Source: Bacteroidales bacterium
GTDB lineage: Bacteria; Bacteroidota; Bacteroidia; Bacteroidales; VadinHA17
NCBI GenBank assembly: GCA_016715075.1
Contig: JADKBK010000012.1
Span: 151,786 to 215,785 of the forward strand
Direction: 5' to 3'
DNA: 64,000 nucleotides
Part shown: positions 54,081-62,928 of the stretch, in pieces
How the letters are laid out: the number at the start of each line of letters is the position of its first letter
Numbering within the stretch: position 1 is the stretch's first letter
Program-made: the position numbers and the translations under genes
Notes under the pieces: generated by a model
What the model saw: only the letters and a program-made list of their open reading frames with translations
Told to the model about the DNA's origin: nothing
Databases searched by the model: none

Positions 54081-55439
54081 TTACCCACTGTATCTCAGCC
54101 ACTTCCACATCTCTTTCCAGGAAGTCTTTTTCCCATACATAAGAATTCCTGTTCTGTAGACTTTTGCTGCCATCCAGACAAAGGCCAGAAATGTAACAAT
54201 CATCAGAGCCATTGAAACTGCTATTTGCCAGTAGGGTACGTCAAACGGGATTCGTGCCATCATAACTATCGGTGAAGTGAGCGGGATCATAGAACACCAG
54301 AATGAAAGTGAACTTTCCGGGTTTTGCATGGTCCCGATCGCTACCATAAGTGCGATAATAATAGGTATAGTCACCGGAAGCATAAACTGTTGAGTCTCAG
54401 TTTCATTGTCGACTGCGGAGCCGATGGCTGCAAAAACAGAAGCGTAAAGCAGATATCCTGTTATAAAATAGAAGATAAAGCAGAATATAATAAGGCCCCA
54501 GGGTTGATTCATAGCGCTGTCAAACATTTTTGAGAATTCTGCAAGCTGAGGCGAAACATTTGCACTCTGTGCTGCAACAGCAGCCTGGTTATCAGCTGAC
54601 ATCATATTCTGCGGAACTGATTGTGTCAGTTCTGTCAGGTTGTTTTTCGGCAATACGGTGGTTTTCACAACAGTAGCGATACCTATTGTCAGGAAAATCC
54701 ATATAAAAAACTGGGTTAGTCCGACAAGAGCGATGCCTATTATTTTCCCCATCATCAGCTGTATGGGTTTAACAGAAGAGATTATCACTTCAACCACCCT
54801 GCTGGTTTTCTCCTCGATAACTCCTCTCATAACCTGGGCTCCGAAAATAAATACGAGCATATACATCATGAATCCAAACAGATATGCAAGAGCCATTGCT
54901 ATTCCTGTACTCGTCCCCTTTACGGCTCCTGTTTCATCAATCTTTTTTGTCTGAACTGACACACTGGTCTCGATGTTTTTCATTATTTCGTCGAGATTTT
55001 CGATCTTGTAGGCCAGAAGCTTCTGCCTTTCTATCTCCTTCTTCAGGGAATTTTCTATATACTGAAGGAGTCCTATCGGAGGTTGCTGTTTGGATATAAG
55101 CTGAACCGCATTCGGGACATTAATGAGTTCGGGAGAAATATATAATATTCCGTAGTATCCGGCACTTTCAAATGTTTTCTGGAGATCCTCAACCTTCACA
55201 TTCTCGAGATAAACGAATTCGGCGTCTTTGGTATTCCTGATAACTCCTTTAAAGAGGTCTGAATTGTCCTCGATCACGGCAATCTTTTTATACTCACCAT
55301 CCTGATTCATCATAATCATTGTGGGAAGAATGATGATAGAAGCCATCAGTAAAGGTGCAAGAATAGTCATTATTATGAAGGATTTTTTTCTTACCCTGGT
55401 GACATATTCTCTTTTTATAATGACAGATATCTTATTCAT
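54081..55439 (-). CDS. ABC-2 type exporter permease (NatB-like)
   Basis: About 452 residues from the ATG at 55439 (MNKISVIIKREYVTRVRKKSFIIM, key residues REY and RKKSF): an N-terminal helix, a long extracytoplasmic domain (~45-185), and five more helices with QVMRGVIEEKTSRVVEVIISSV and QFMLPVTIPIIIALM. It forms an ABC transporter with the ATPase encoded 31 bp upstream; NatAB-like members export Na+ or other small substrates. The longer frame from 55487 would overlap the ATPase gene and lacks support. Confidence 0.88.
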   Translation of the reverse strand: MNKISVIIKREYVTRVRKKSFIIMTILAPLLMASIIILPTMIMMNQDGEYKKIAVIEDNSDLFKGVIRNTKDAEFVYLENVKVEDLQKTFESAGYYGILYISPELINVPNAVQLISKQQPPIGLLQYIENSLKKEIERQKLLAYKIENLDEIMKNIETSVSVQTKKIDETGAVKGTSTGIAMALAYLFGFMMYMLVFIFGAQVMRGVIEEKTSRVVEVIISSVKPIQLMMGKIIGIALVGLTQFFIWIFLTIGIATVVKTTVLPKNNLTELTQSVPQNMMSADNQAAVAAQSANVSPQLAEFSKMFDSAMNQPWGLIIFCFIFYFITGYLLYASVFAAIGSAVDNETETQQFMLPVTIPIIIALMVAIGTMQNPESSLSFWCSMIPLTSPIVMMARIPFDVPYWQIAVSMALMIVTFLAFVWMAAKVYRTGILMYGKKTSWKEMWKWLRYSG

Positions 55440-55470
55440 AACAAAGAACTTGATGTGTTTTACAAAGAAT

Positions 55471-56379
55471 TTAATTTCTGTTTTCAATTACCCTGATAAA
55501 TATCTCGTTCATTGATGGCAGGGCTGGATTAAAGGAGATCAGGTTACCTGATTTCAGTACTGTCTGGAGGATATCATTTGTTTTTATACTGCTGATAGTT
55601 TTGAGACGGATGATACTTTTGTTACCCTCCTTTTGCTGATTGAGAATATTGTAATCTCCGTTACCTTCAATTTTCACGTCTCCGTCAAAAACAAGATCAT
55701 ATTCATTTGCAGCCCATTGGCTTCGTATATCATGAACACTGCCTTCCAGCAGTGTTTTTGCTTTATCAATCAGGGTAATATTGTCGCATAGTTCCTCCAC
55801 AGATTCCATATTGTGGGTTGAGAAAATAATTGTAGCACCGCGTTCCCTCAGATAGAGGATTTCTTTTTTTATAATATTTGTATTCAGTGGATCGAAGCCG
55901 GTAAAGGGTTCATCAAAAATCAGGAGCTTTGGTTCATGCAGGACAGTTGTTACAAACTGGACTTTCTGGGCCATCCCTTTTGATAATTCCTCGATTTTTT
56001 TCCCCCACCACTCGGTTATTTCCAGTTTATTAAACCAGTACTTTAGTCGTTTCATCGCCTCGGCTTTTGACAGGCCTTTAAGCTGTGCAAAGTAGAGAGC
56101 CTGTTCACCGACTTTCATTTTCTTGTATAAACCTCTCTCTTCAGGAAGATATCCGATTACCTGCACATCTTCAGGCATGAGTTTTTTCCCATTTAGATAG
56201 AGTTCACCTGAATCGGGGCCGGTGATCTGGTTAATAATTCTGATGAGAGTGGTTTTTCCGGCGCCATTGGGTCCAAGCAGTCCGTAAATAGACTGTTCCG
56301 GAACAGATATGCTGACTTTGTCAAGGGCCAGCTGATCACCGTATTTTTTTGTGACATTTACAGCTTCAAAAAGTGCCAT
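55471..56379 (-). CDS. ABC transporter ATP-binding protein (NatA-like)
   Basis: A 302-residue ATPase with Walker A GPNGAGKTT, Q-loop GYLPEERGLY, signature LSKGMAQKVQF (LSKGM for LSGGQ), Walker B LLIFDEPFTGFDP and the H-loop STHNMES. A ~80-residue C-terminal domain follows, as in NatA/DrrA-type exporters. It pairs with the following permease. Confidence 0.93.
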   Translation of the reverse strand: MALFEAVNVTKKYGDQLALDKVSISVPEQSIYGLLGPNGAGKTTLIRIINQITGPDSGELYLNGKKLMPEDVQVIGYLPEERGLYKKMKVGEQALYFAQLKGLSKAEAMKRLKYWFNKLEITEWWGKKIEELSKGMAQKVQFVTTVLHEPKLLIFDEPFTGFDPLNTNIIKKEILYLRERGATIIFSTHNMESVEELCDNITLIDKAKTLLEGSVHDIRSQWAANEYDLVFDGDVKIEGNGDYNILNQQKEGNKSIIRLKTISSIKTNDILQTVLKSGNLISFNPALPSMNEIFIRVIENRN

Positions 56380-56579
56380 AAGGGAAAATTGTTAGAAATT
56401 CTTTATGAATTGTAAATATAAAAAAACTCCATGAAAATTATTGCTTCTTGTTGATCTCAGTGCATTATCTTTTTATTGCACACAGGGAGACAGAGTTCTT
56501 TATTACAGACTCTTCAGGATGAAACAGCTATTTACAGAGTATAAAACAGAAATAAAATATTCTGACAGGATTTAAATAA

Positions 56580-57728
56580 TTACTCGAAATACCCTTTCAT
56601 CCTGTCAAAGAATCCCCTATCGTTTTTGTCAGGATTCGGGGTGAAAGAGCCTGATTCCTTGAGTTTTTCGAAGACTTTCATCTCTTCTCTTGTCATATTT
56701 CTGGGAATCCAGACATTTACATTAACAAGAAGATCACCTCTTCCATAGCCGTTTACTTCAGGCAATCCTTTTCCTCTTAATCTGAGTATTTTTCCAGGCT
56801 GGGTTCCTGGTTCTATCTTTATTTTCACATTATTATCGACAGTAGGCACCTCAACATGTGTGCCGAGTACTGCATCAGGTATACTGATAAACATATTGTA
56901 AATAAGGTCGTTTCCCTCTCTTATCAGGTCGGGATGCTCTTCTTCATCAAATACAACAAGCAGATCGCCGTTTATCCCGCCTCTTCTGGGGGCATTTCCC
57001 TTTCCGCCAACTGTCATCTGCATTCCTTTTGCAACACCTGCAGGGATGTTTATCTTAATCACCTCTTCTTTTTGTACAATGCCTTCTCCGTAGCAGGTGG
57101 TGCATTTTTTTGTTATTGTTTTACCTTCTCCGCCGCATGCCGGACATACAGATGTTGTCTGCATTTGCCCAAGCATCGTATTTGTAAGACGGGTAACATG
57201 TCCTGAACCATGACATGTTGAACATGTTGACATGCTGGATGCATCGGCTGCGCCAGTTCCGTTACAGGTGTCGCATGAATCGTATTTTGTGACTTTTAAT
57301 TTTTTCTCTGTGCCTGTGGCGATTTCCTGCAGGTTGAGTTTTACTTTTACCCTGAGGTTGGTTCCCTTGCTTACTCTTTTACCCCTTCTGCCTCCGCCTC
57401 CAAACCCTCCGAAGCCTCCGAAAGCATCACCGAAAATATCCCCGAATGATGAGAATATATCTTCAACTGTCATTCCATGTCCGCTGAACCCATTACCGGA
57501 GTTTCCCATACCTGCATGGCCAAAACGGTCGTACCGGGCTTTTTTCTCCTCGTTGCTCAGAACTTCATAGGCTTCAGCTGCTTCTTTGAAATTCTCCTCC
57601 GATTTCTTATCGCCTGGATTTTTATCAGGATGAAACCTCAGGGCCTGTTTCCTGTAAGCCTTTTTTATCTCCTCTTTTGTGGCCTCTTTTGATACTCCGA
57701 GAACTTCATAATAATCTCTTTTCCCCAT
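56580..57728 (-). CDS. dnaJ: Chaperone protein DnaJ
   Basis: A 382-residue type I DnaJ: J-domain with HPD (RFHPDKNPGDK), a Gly/Phe-rich linker (~75-115), four zinc motifs CDTCNGTG, CSTCHGSG, CPACGGEG and CTTCYGEG, and two C-terminal substrate domains. It stimulates DnaK. grpE lies 59 bp upstream on the same strand; dnaK is not in the window. Confidence 0.97.
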   Translation of the reverse strand: MGKRDYYEVLGVSKEATKEEIKKAYRKQALRFHPDKNPGDKKSEENFKEAAEAYEVLSNEEKKARYDRFGHAGMGNSGNGFSGHGMTVEDIFSSFGDIFGDAFGGFGGFGGGGRRGKRVSKGTNLRVKVKLNLQEIATGTEKKLKVTKYDSCDTCNGTGAADASSMSTCSTCHGSGHVTRLTNTMLGQMQTTSVCPACGGEGKTITKKCTTCYGEGIVQKEEVIKINIPAGVAKGMQMTVGGKGNAPRRGGINGDLLVVFDEEEHPDLIREGNDLIYNMFISIPDAVLGTHVEVPTVDNNVKIKIEPGTQPGKILRLRGKGLPEVNGYGRGDLLVNVNVWIPRNMTREEMKVFEKLKESGSFTPNPDKNDRGFFDRMKGYFE

Positions 57729-57787
57729 CCTTCTTAATTTTTATATTATTCAGCCACTTTATCTCCTGTCTTCCTTTCAGGCTTATA

Positions 57788-58435
57788 TTATTCCCCTACA
57801 ACTACTTTAGAATGTCTTAGAACCTTATCCTGAAGGTAATAGCCCTTTTGCACCACATCAACTACTTTACCTCTTTTATCATCTTCCTGTACAGGAACCT
57901 TTGCTATCGCTTCATGGAGATCAACATTGAATCCAAGGTTCATTGATTCAATTTCTTTCACACCGTTCTGCTTTAAGAAATCTGAGAATTTATTGTATAT
58001 AAGATCAATACCATCCTTAATAGCAGTACTGTCGGCTGTGGTATCCATGTGTGCAACAGCCCTGTCAAAATCATCCATAAAAGGTATGATCTTCCTGAAG
58101 AGGTCTTCGGCGGCATATTTTGACAAATCCATTTTCTCCCGAAGTGTTCTTTTCCGGTAATTATCAAATTCAGCCGAGAGACGCATATATTTGTCCTGCA
58201 TTTCTGCCAGTTTTTCTTCAGCGCTCTTAAGGTCAGATACAATTTTGTCAGCGGAGAAGTCGCCCTCACCTGTTTCGCCTGAAGCATTTACGGTCGACCC
58301 ATCCGAAAATGAGTATTCATTTGCGTTACCGTCACTATTCTCAGATCCGCGACTAAATTCTTTATTTTCAGTAGGTTTGTTGGCTGTCTTTTCTTCTCTC
58401 TCTTCCTGCTCCCTATGTTTTTTCTTCATCATCAC
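57788..58435 (-). CDS. grpE: Nucleotide exchange factor GrpE
   Basis: A 215-residue GrpE with a low-complexity acidic N-terminal ~70 residues, a long coiled coil (AEEKLAEMQDKYMRLSAEFDNYRKRT region) and a C-terminal beta domain (GFNVDLHEAIAKVPV, VVQKGYYLQDKVLRHSKVVVG). It releases ADP from DnaK. First gene of the grpE-dnaJ pair. Confidence 0.95.
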   Translation of the reverse strand: MMMKKKHREQEEREEKTANKPTENKEFSRGSENSDGNANEYSFSDGSTVNASGETGEGDFSADKIVSDLKSAEEKLAEMQDKYMRLSAEFDNYRKRTLREKMDLSKYAAEDLFRKIIPFMDDFDRAVAHMDTTADSTAIKDGIDLIYNKFSDFLKQNGVKEIESMNLGFNVDLHEAIAKVPVQEDDKRGKVVDVVQKGYYLQDKVLRHSKVVVGE

Positions 58436-58553
58436 TTACGCTGTTTCGGTTTAATAACCTGTTTAGCAAATTGCCTGCCAACAGTCGAAGTTTGACAAAT
58501 TGGCAGAAGGGGCTGAATATTTTGAGCCCCTGCTGCTGCCAATTTGAATTGGG

Positions 58554-59861
58554 TTATTCTATTCTTTGAATATTAGCTCCGAGGGCATTGAGACGCTGGT
58601 CTATATTCTGATAGCCGCGGTCGATCTGTTCTATATTGTGAATAATGCTTTTGCCTTCTGCGGAAAGAGCGGCAATGAGCAGGGCAACCCCTGCCCTGAT
58701 ATCGGGGGAAGACATTACTGTGCCTTTTAATCGTATCATTTTATCTTGTCCGATTACAGTTGCCCTGTGAGGATCGCACAATATTATCTGTGCACCCATG
58801 TCAATAAGCTTATCTACAAAAAAGAGACGGCTTTCAAACATTTTCTGGTGAATCAGAACAGCTCCTTTGGCCTGAGTGGCTGTAACCAGGAAGACGCTTA
58901 ACAGATCCGGAGTCAGACCTGGCCAGATAGCATCGGCAATTGTCATTATTGATCCGTCAATAAATGTCTCAATCTCATAATGTTCCTGTCGGGGGATAAA
59001 TATATCATCTCCTCTTCTTTCAAGTCTGATGCCAAGGCGCCGGAATGCATCGGGAATTATACCAAGCTGATCGTATGCAGTATTTTTGATTGTTATCTCT
59101 GATTCAGTCATTGCTGCCATCCCGATAAATGATCCTATTTCGATCATATCGGGAAGTATCTTATGCACGCATCCTCCGAGACCTGTTACCCCGTCAATAT
59201 ATAACAGGTTTGACCCGATACCGCTTATTCTTGCCCCCATTGATACCAGCATCCTGCACAGCTGCTGAATATATGGTTCACAGGCTGCATTATATATTGT
59301 AGTGAGTCCTTTCGCCAGAACCGCGGCCATAATTATATTGGCTGTCCCGGTTACGGACGCCTCATCAAGATGCATGTATGTGCCTGTGAGTGAAGGAGCC
59401 TCTACTTTGAAGAACGGATCCAGTGTATCAAATTCGAAGACAGCGCCCAGCTTCTGGAAACCAATAAAGTGAGTATCGACCCTGCGGCGGCCGATCTTGT
59501 CGCCTCCGGGTTTTGGAATGAAAGCCTTGCCGAATCGGGCCAGAAGCGGACCAACTATCATTATCGATCCCCTGAGGCTGGAACTTTGGGCTCTGAATTC
59601 TTTTGTCTGAAGATAATCGAGATTTATGTCAACAGCCTCAAAGCTGGTTATGGAATCTGACTCTTTTGTAACTCTGACTCCAAGGGAGCCAAGAAGTTCA
59701 ATGAGTTTATTGACATCACTTATATCAGGTAAGTTCTTTATGGTGATTTTTTCACCTGTCAGAAGAGTTGCACAAATCACCTGCAGAGCTTCGTTTTTTG
59801 CTCCCTGCGGCGTTATTTCTCCCCTGAGTGATTTACCCCCATGGACAATAAAAGTACCCAT
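58554..59861 (-). CDS. murA: UDP-N-acetylglucosamine 1-carboxyvinyltransferase (Asp-type)
   Basis: A 435-residue MurA with GAKNEALQVICATLL (K22, N23 equivalents), RGSIMIVGPLLARFG and the loop PGGDKIGRRRVDTH. The loop residue equal to E. coli Cys115 is Asp (D121). It adds enolpyruvate to UDP-GlcNAc, the first committed step in peptidoglycan synthesis. The Asp form is known to be catalytically active and insensitive to fosfomycin. It is preceded by the DUF4290 gene, with overlap. Confidence 0.96.
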   Translation of the reverse strand: MGTFIVHGGKSLRGEITPQGAKNEALQVICATLLTGEKITIKNLPDISDVNKLIELLGSLGVRVTKESDSITSFEAVDINLDYLQTKEFRAQSSSLRGSIMIVGPLLARFGKAFIPKPGGDKIGRRRVDTHFIGFQKLGAVFEFDTLDPFFKVEAPSLTGTYMHLDEASVTGTANIIMAAVLAKGLTTIYNAACEPYIQQLCRMLVSMGARISGIGSNLLYIDGVTGLGGCVHKILPDMIEIGSFIGMAAMTESEITIKNTAYDQLGIIPDAFRRLGIRLERRGDDIFIPRQEHYEIETFIDGSIMTIADAIWPGLTPDLLSVFLVTATQAKGAVLIHQKMFESRLFFVDKLIDMGAQIILCDPHRATVIGQDKMIRLKGTVMSSPDIRAGVALLIAALSAEGKSIIHNIEQIDRGYQNIDQRLNALGANIQRIE

Positions 59862-60504
59862 TAGTGCCTGACGTAACCTTTTTCTTATTGTATGGTTTAT
59901 TCTGTTGCTTGTTATCGGCTTTTCCCTGAGGCTTTCTTTTAACGGCTGGAATCAGCTCTTTTACTTCGAGGATCTTTACGCCATCAGTGATCTTCAGTCT
60001 CCCCTTTGATAATAATTTCATATCGCCGATAATGACCTCATCAGCAACCTGTGCTCTGTTCCAGGTGATGTATGACTTCTTCATCTGATTGACAATGAGG
60101 TTGGTGAAATATTCCTTTTCCTCACCATCTTCCATCTCCGAGGCAGCATTGATCATCAGCTCGACTATCCGTCCATAATGAAGGAATCTAATCTCACCCT
60201 GCCTGTAAGGCACCTGTTTTGGTTTTTCAACAAATTTCGACGGTTCGGGAACAGGATATGGAGAATCAATATCAAGTTCAAAATTAGCAATGAGAGCAAG
60301 ATGATCCCATAATTTGTGCTTGAAATCGCCTACATCGCGTATATGGGTGTTAAGGTTACCCATTATCCCAATAATGGTCTTGGCAGCACGGTTCCTCTCA
60401 TCCCTGTCCTCAATGGTCTTGATGTGATCAACCATTTTCTGGACATTCCTTCCATATTCAGGCAATGCCATCCTTTTTCGTTGTGTATTGTAATCGTAAT
60501 TCAT
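59833..60504 (-). CDS. DUF4290 protein
   Basis: A 223-residue protein conserved in Bacteroidota just upstream of murA. It starts MNYDYNTQRKRMALPEYGRNVQKMVDHI (key: NTQR, LPEYGR), is helical to ~140 and ends in a Lys-rich tail. The frame overlaps murA by 29 bp. One extra A in the A-run near 59880 would instead end it as KKGYVRH with TAA overlapping the murA ATG (TAATG), a more usual coupling. No function is known. Confidence 0.85.
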   Translation of the reverse strand: MNYDYNTQRKRMALPEYGRNVQKMVDHIKTIEDRDERNRAAKTIIGIMGNLNTHIRDVGDFKHKLWDHLALIANFELDIDSPYPVPEPSKFVEKPKQVPYRQGEIRFLHYGRIVELMINAASEMEDGEEKEYFTNLIVNQMKKSYITWNRAQVADEVIIGDMKLLSKGRLKITDGVKILEVKELIPAVKRKPQGKADNKQQNKPYNKKKVTSGTNGYFYCPWG

Positions 60505-60540
60505 TCTGAAATTTTTTACAAATGTACTAAAAAGAAGTAA

Positions 60541-61251
60541 CTACAAACCCAGAAACTGAATTGCCAGCCCGGAGAAAAAGATCATGGCGCCTGCAATCAG
60601 ATGGCTGTACTTTTCTACCGGCTTCAGATTTATCTTATTCAATCCCATCTTAAATGCAAGTACAATGGACATCATGGTTCCGATTGTGACTGCTGAGAAG
60701 AGAATTGATACAAGGAGAGTACCAGGAATATTATGCTGAGCAGCAGGATACATCAGAATCGGAATCAGTGGTTCACAGGGACCAAAGACAAAAATAAGAA
60801 AAAGTACCCACGGGGTGGTATTGGCCATCTCTTCATGATGAATGTGGGTGTGTTCCTTATGGTGATTGTGCTCATGTTCATGCTTTTCACCGCTGACATG
60901 AAAATGAGAATGGCTGTGCTTCCTTTTCTTTATCAGGTTGCGTATGCTTATAATCATATATACCAGTCCGAATGCAATAAAAAGCCATGCAGCTATATTA
61001 CCCCTGAACGATTCAAACGATACCAGTCTGGTGACGGATATCCCTACAGCTATTCCAACAAGTCCAAGTATTACGGAACTCATTACATGCCCAATACCAC
61101 AGAAGAATGTGATAAGCATTGTCTTCCTGAGGCTCCATTTTCGTGCCTGGCTAAGTACAATGAAAGGCAGATAATGATCTGGTCCCAATATCGTATGAAT
61201 AAAGCCGATTGAGATTGCTGTTAACGAAAGAAGTGCAATGGAATTTTCCAT
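60541..61251 (-). CDS. Ni/Co permease-like membrane protein with histidine-rich loop
   Basis: A 236-residue protein with about six helices. HTILGPDHYLPF in helix 1 resembles the HX4DH signature of nickel/cobalt transporters, and GIGHVMSS and FGPCEPLIPIL fit UreH/NicO-type permeases. The central loop (~residues 110-142) has about 14 histidines (HSHSHFHVSG, HEHEHNHHKEHTHIHH), likely a metal-binding site. It probably moves Ni2+ or Co2+; direction is unknown. Confidence 0.82.
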   Translation of the reverse strand: MENSIALLSLTAISIGFIHTILGPDHYLPFIVLSQARKWSLRKTMLITFFCGIGHVMSSVILGLVGIAVGISVTRLVSFESFRGNIAAWLFIAFGLVYMIISIRNLIKKRKHSHSHFHVSGEKHEHEHNHHKEHTHIHHEEMANTTPWVLFLIFVFGPCEPLIPILMYPAAQHNIPGTLLVSILFSAVTIGTMMSIVLAFKMGLNKINLKPVEKYSHLIAGAMIFFSGLAIQFLGL

Positions 61252-61370
61252 CTGGATTATTTAAAAATAATGATGAAACCAATCAATATGCAATTATATT
61301 TATAAAAATCGACATAATTAATTTGATTTCTGTTTATTAATTGAAAGGTTGCGAATATTATTAATTGGAG

Positions 61371-61600
61371 AGTCGGAAGTCGGAAGTCGGAAGTCGGAAG
61401 TCGGAAGGAAGTCGGAAGTCCGAAGTCCGAAGACCGAAGAGAAAGTCATTCGATTGTCATTCAATTGTTACAACATAATGACGCCGAAGGCTAATGACCA
61501 TCAATGACAGCGAGGCGAATGACTCTTAATGACGGCCGCTGGCCAAATGACAACTGAATGACGCGCGAAGCGCAAATGACCATTGAATGACGGCGAGGTC
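61371..61600 (-). repeat. GTCATT array with small hairpins, then GACTTC array, downstream of capA
   Basis: The 360-bp gap 61252-61611 contains no gene. Read on the minus strand from the capA stop, GTCATT occurs about nine times (61600-61475), paired and separated by small inverted repeats such as CGCTTCGCG, GGCCAGCGGCC and CCTTCGG. Then come nine or so CTTCGGACTTCCGAC words (61440-61371). Bases 61252-61370 are AT-rich and hold the promoter region of the Ni/Co gene; no clear box was seen. Confidence 0.85.
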
Positions 61601-61611
61601 AAATATTTAGG

Positions 61612-62760
61612 TTACATCCAGTCAGTTCCGTTATAGATTCTCTCCCTGATATTGATATTTTGATTGTAAAGGAGTGACCTGGCATCCTGTATAAAGCGCT
61701 TCATCTGATTGTATTCTGCCGGTTTGCTGAAGAACTCAGGCGTGTTCTCAAATTCAGAGCATGGGAGGATGAAGAATTTTTTCCTGTATTTCTCAATAGG
61801 AGTATACACCCAGGTCAGGTAGAATCCTGCATCTGAAATTTTCATTTCGTTCCCCTGCCGGGTGAATTCGATCCTGACAATAGCTCCTCCGTCAGTTTTT
61901 GGCTTCCTCTGGTTTGAGATAAAATTGCCCATGGAGTAGACAACAATACCATCTTTGCCGCCGGTGATACTTTTTGACCAGATCATCTTTTGCAGCACAT
62001 GAGGATGAGAACCAATAATCAGATCTACTCCAAGAGAGAAGAAGTAGTTTGCAAGATCGGTCTGGAATTTTGAAGGCACGGTATCATATTCGGTTCCCCA
62101 GTGAAGAAAGAGGATTGTGATATCGGGGTTATTAGCCTTTGCCTTCCTGATATCTGTTGTAATGACGCTCTTATCAAGGATATTTACAATTACAGGTTCA
62201 GGTACATTTATGCCATTAGTGCCGTAGGTGTAATTAAGAAGTGCTATTGAAACTCCGTTTTTTTTAAACATTAAAGGGTAAAGGCTATCTCTGGATGCAG
62301 CATTAAGAAAAGTACCCGTATGTGGAATGGCAAGACTGTCAAGCCTGTTAATGGTTCCTTCGATGCCTTTTCTGCCCCTGTCTGCAGCATGGTTATTGGC
62401 AGTCACCATGTAGTCAATTCCTGCATTTTTGCAGGCTGCTGCCAGGGCGGGAGGGGAGCTGAACTGAGGATATCCCATATAAGGGGGTCCCCCGAGAGTG
62501 ACCTCAAAATTGGCAATGGCAATATCAGCTTCTGAAATTACCGGTTTAATAAATTTGAAAACATCATCATATTCAAACAGATGCGTCTCCCTGTTTTCGG
62601 CAGACCAGATCTGTTCATCGTGTCCCATTATATCCCCGATGAAGAGAAAGGAAAGTTTTTCGGAGGCAGGGGTCAATGTCTGACCTCCCGAAGATGTAAA
62701 ACTGACTAATAAAAATATGATCAGTAGTATATTTCTGGTATTGTTGAATATTATTTTCAT
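61612..62760 (-). CDS. CapA/PgsA-like metallophosphoesterase
   Basis: About 382 residues from the ATG at 62760, with a signal peptide (VSFTSSGGQ). Family motifs are FIGDIMGHDEQI, ANFEVTLGG, VTANNHAADRG, FLHWGTEYD and IIGSHPHVLQ, which hold the metal-binding Asp, Asn and His residues of the CapA calcineurin-like fold. CapA proteins are linked to poly-gamma-glutamate capsules, but many homologues stand alone, as here. The start at 62814 is rejected because a -7 box (62812-62819) overlaps it. Confidence 0.88.
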   Translation of the reverse strand: MKIIFNNTRNILLIIFLLVSFTSSGGQTLTPASEKLSFLFIGDIMGHDEQIWSAENRETHLFEYDDVFKFIKPVISEADIAIANFEVTLGGPPYMGYPQFSSPPALAAACKNAGIDYMVTANNHAADRGRKGIEGTINRLDSLAIPHTGTFLNAASRDSLYPLMFKKNGVSIALLNYTYGTNGINVPEPVIVNILDKSVITTDIRKAKANNPDITILFLHWGTEYDTVPSKFQTDLANYFFSLGVDLIIGSHPHVLQKMIWSKSITGGKDGIVVYSMGNFISNQRKPKTDGGAIVRIEFTRQGNEMKISDAGFYLTWVYTPIEKYRKKFFILPCSEFENTPEFFSKPAEYNQMKRFIQDARSLLYNQNINIRERIYNGTDWM

Positions 62761-62811
62761 TACTGTTAGAATGATGGAAGTTGTAAAACCGATAGTTATT
62801 GTGAATAGTGT

Positions 62812-62819
62812 CAAAGATA
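62812..62819 (-). promoter_or_regulatory. -7 box of the CapA-like gene
   Basis: CAAAGATA on the plus strand is TATCTTTG on the minus strand. Predicted start near 62805, 45 nt before ATG 62760. No strong -33 partner. Confidence 0.45.
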
Positions 62820-62928
62820 CATTTTATAATAAAATTATTCCTTTGAAGCTGATTCTTAAAATATTTATAATTACTAACTTTCGCCGTTTTTGTTCAATTT
62901 TTTTTTGAAGCGGCAGAAAACTAAAATA

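Noticed and set aside
61252..61611. Insertion sequence or mobile element remnant
   Set aside because: No transposase fragment, no target duplication and no terminal inverted repeats; the region is explained by word arrays.
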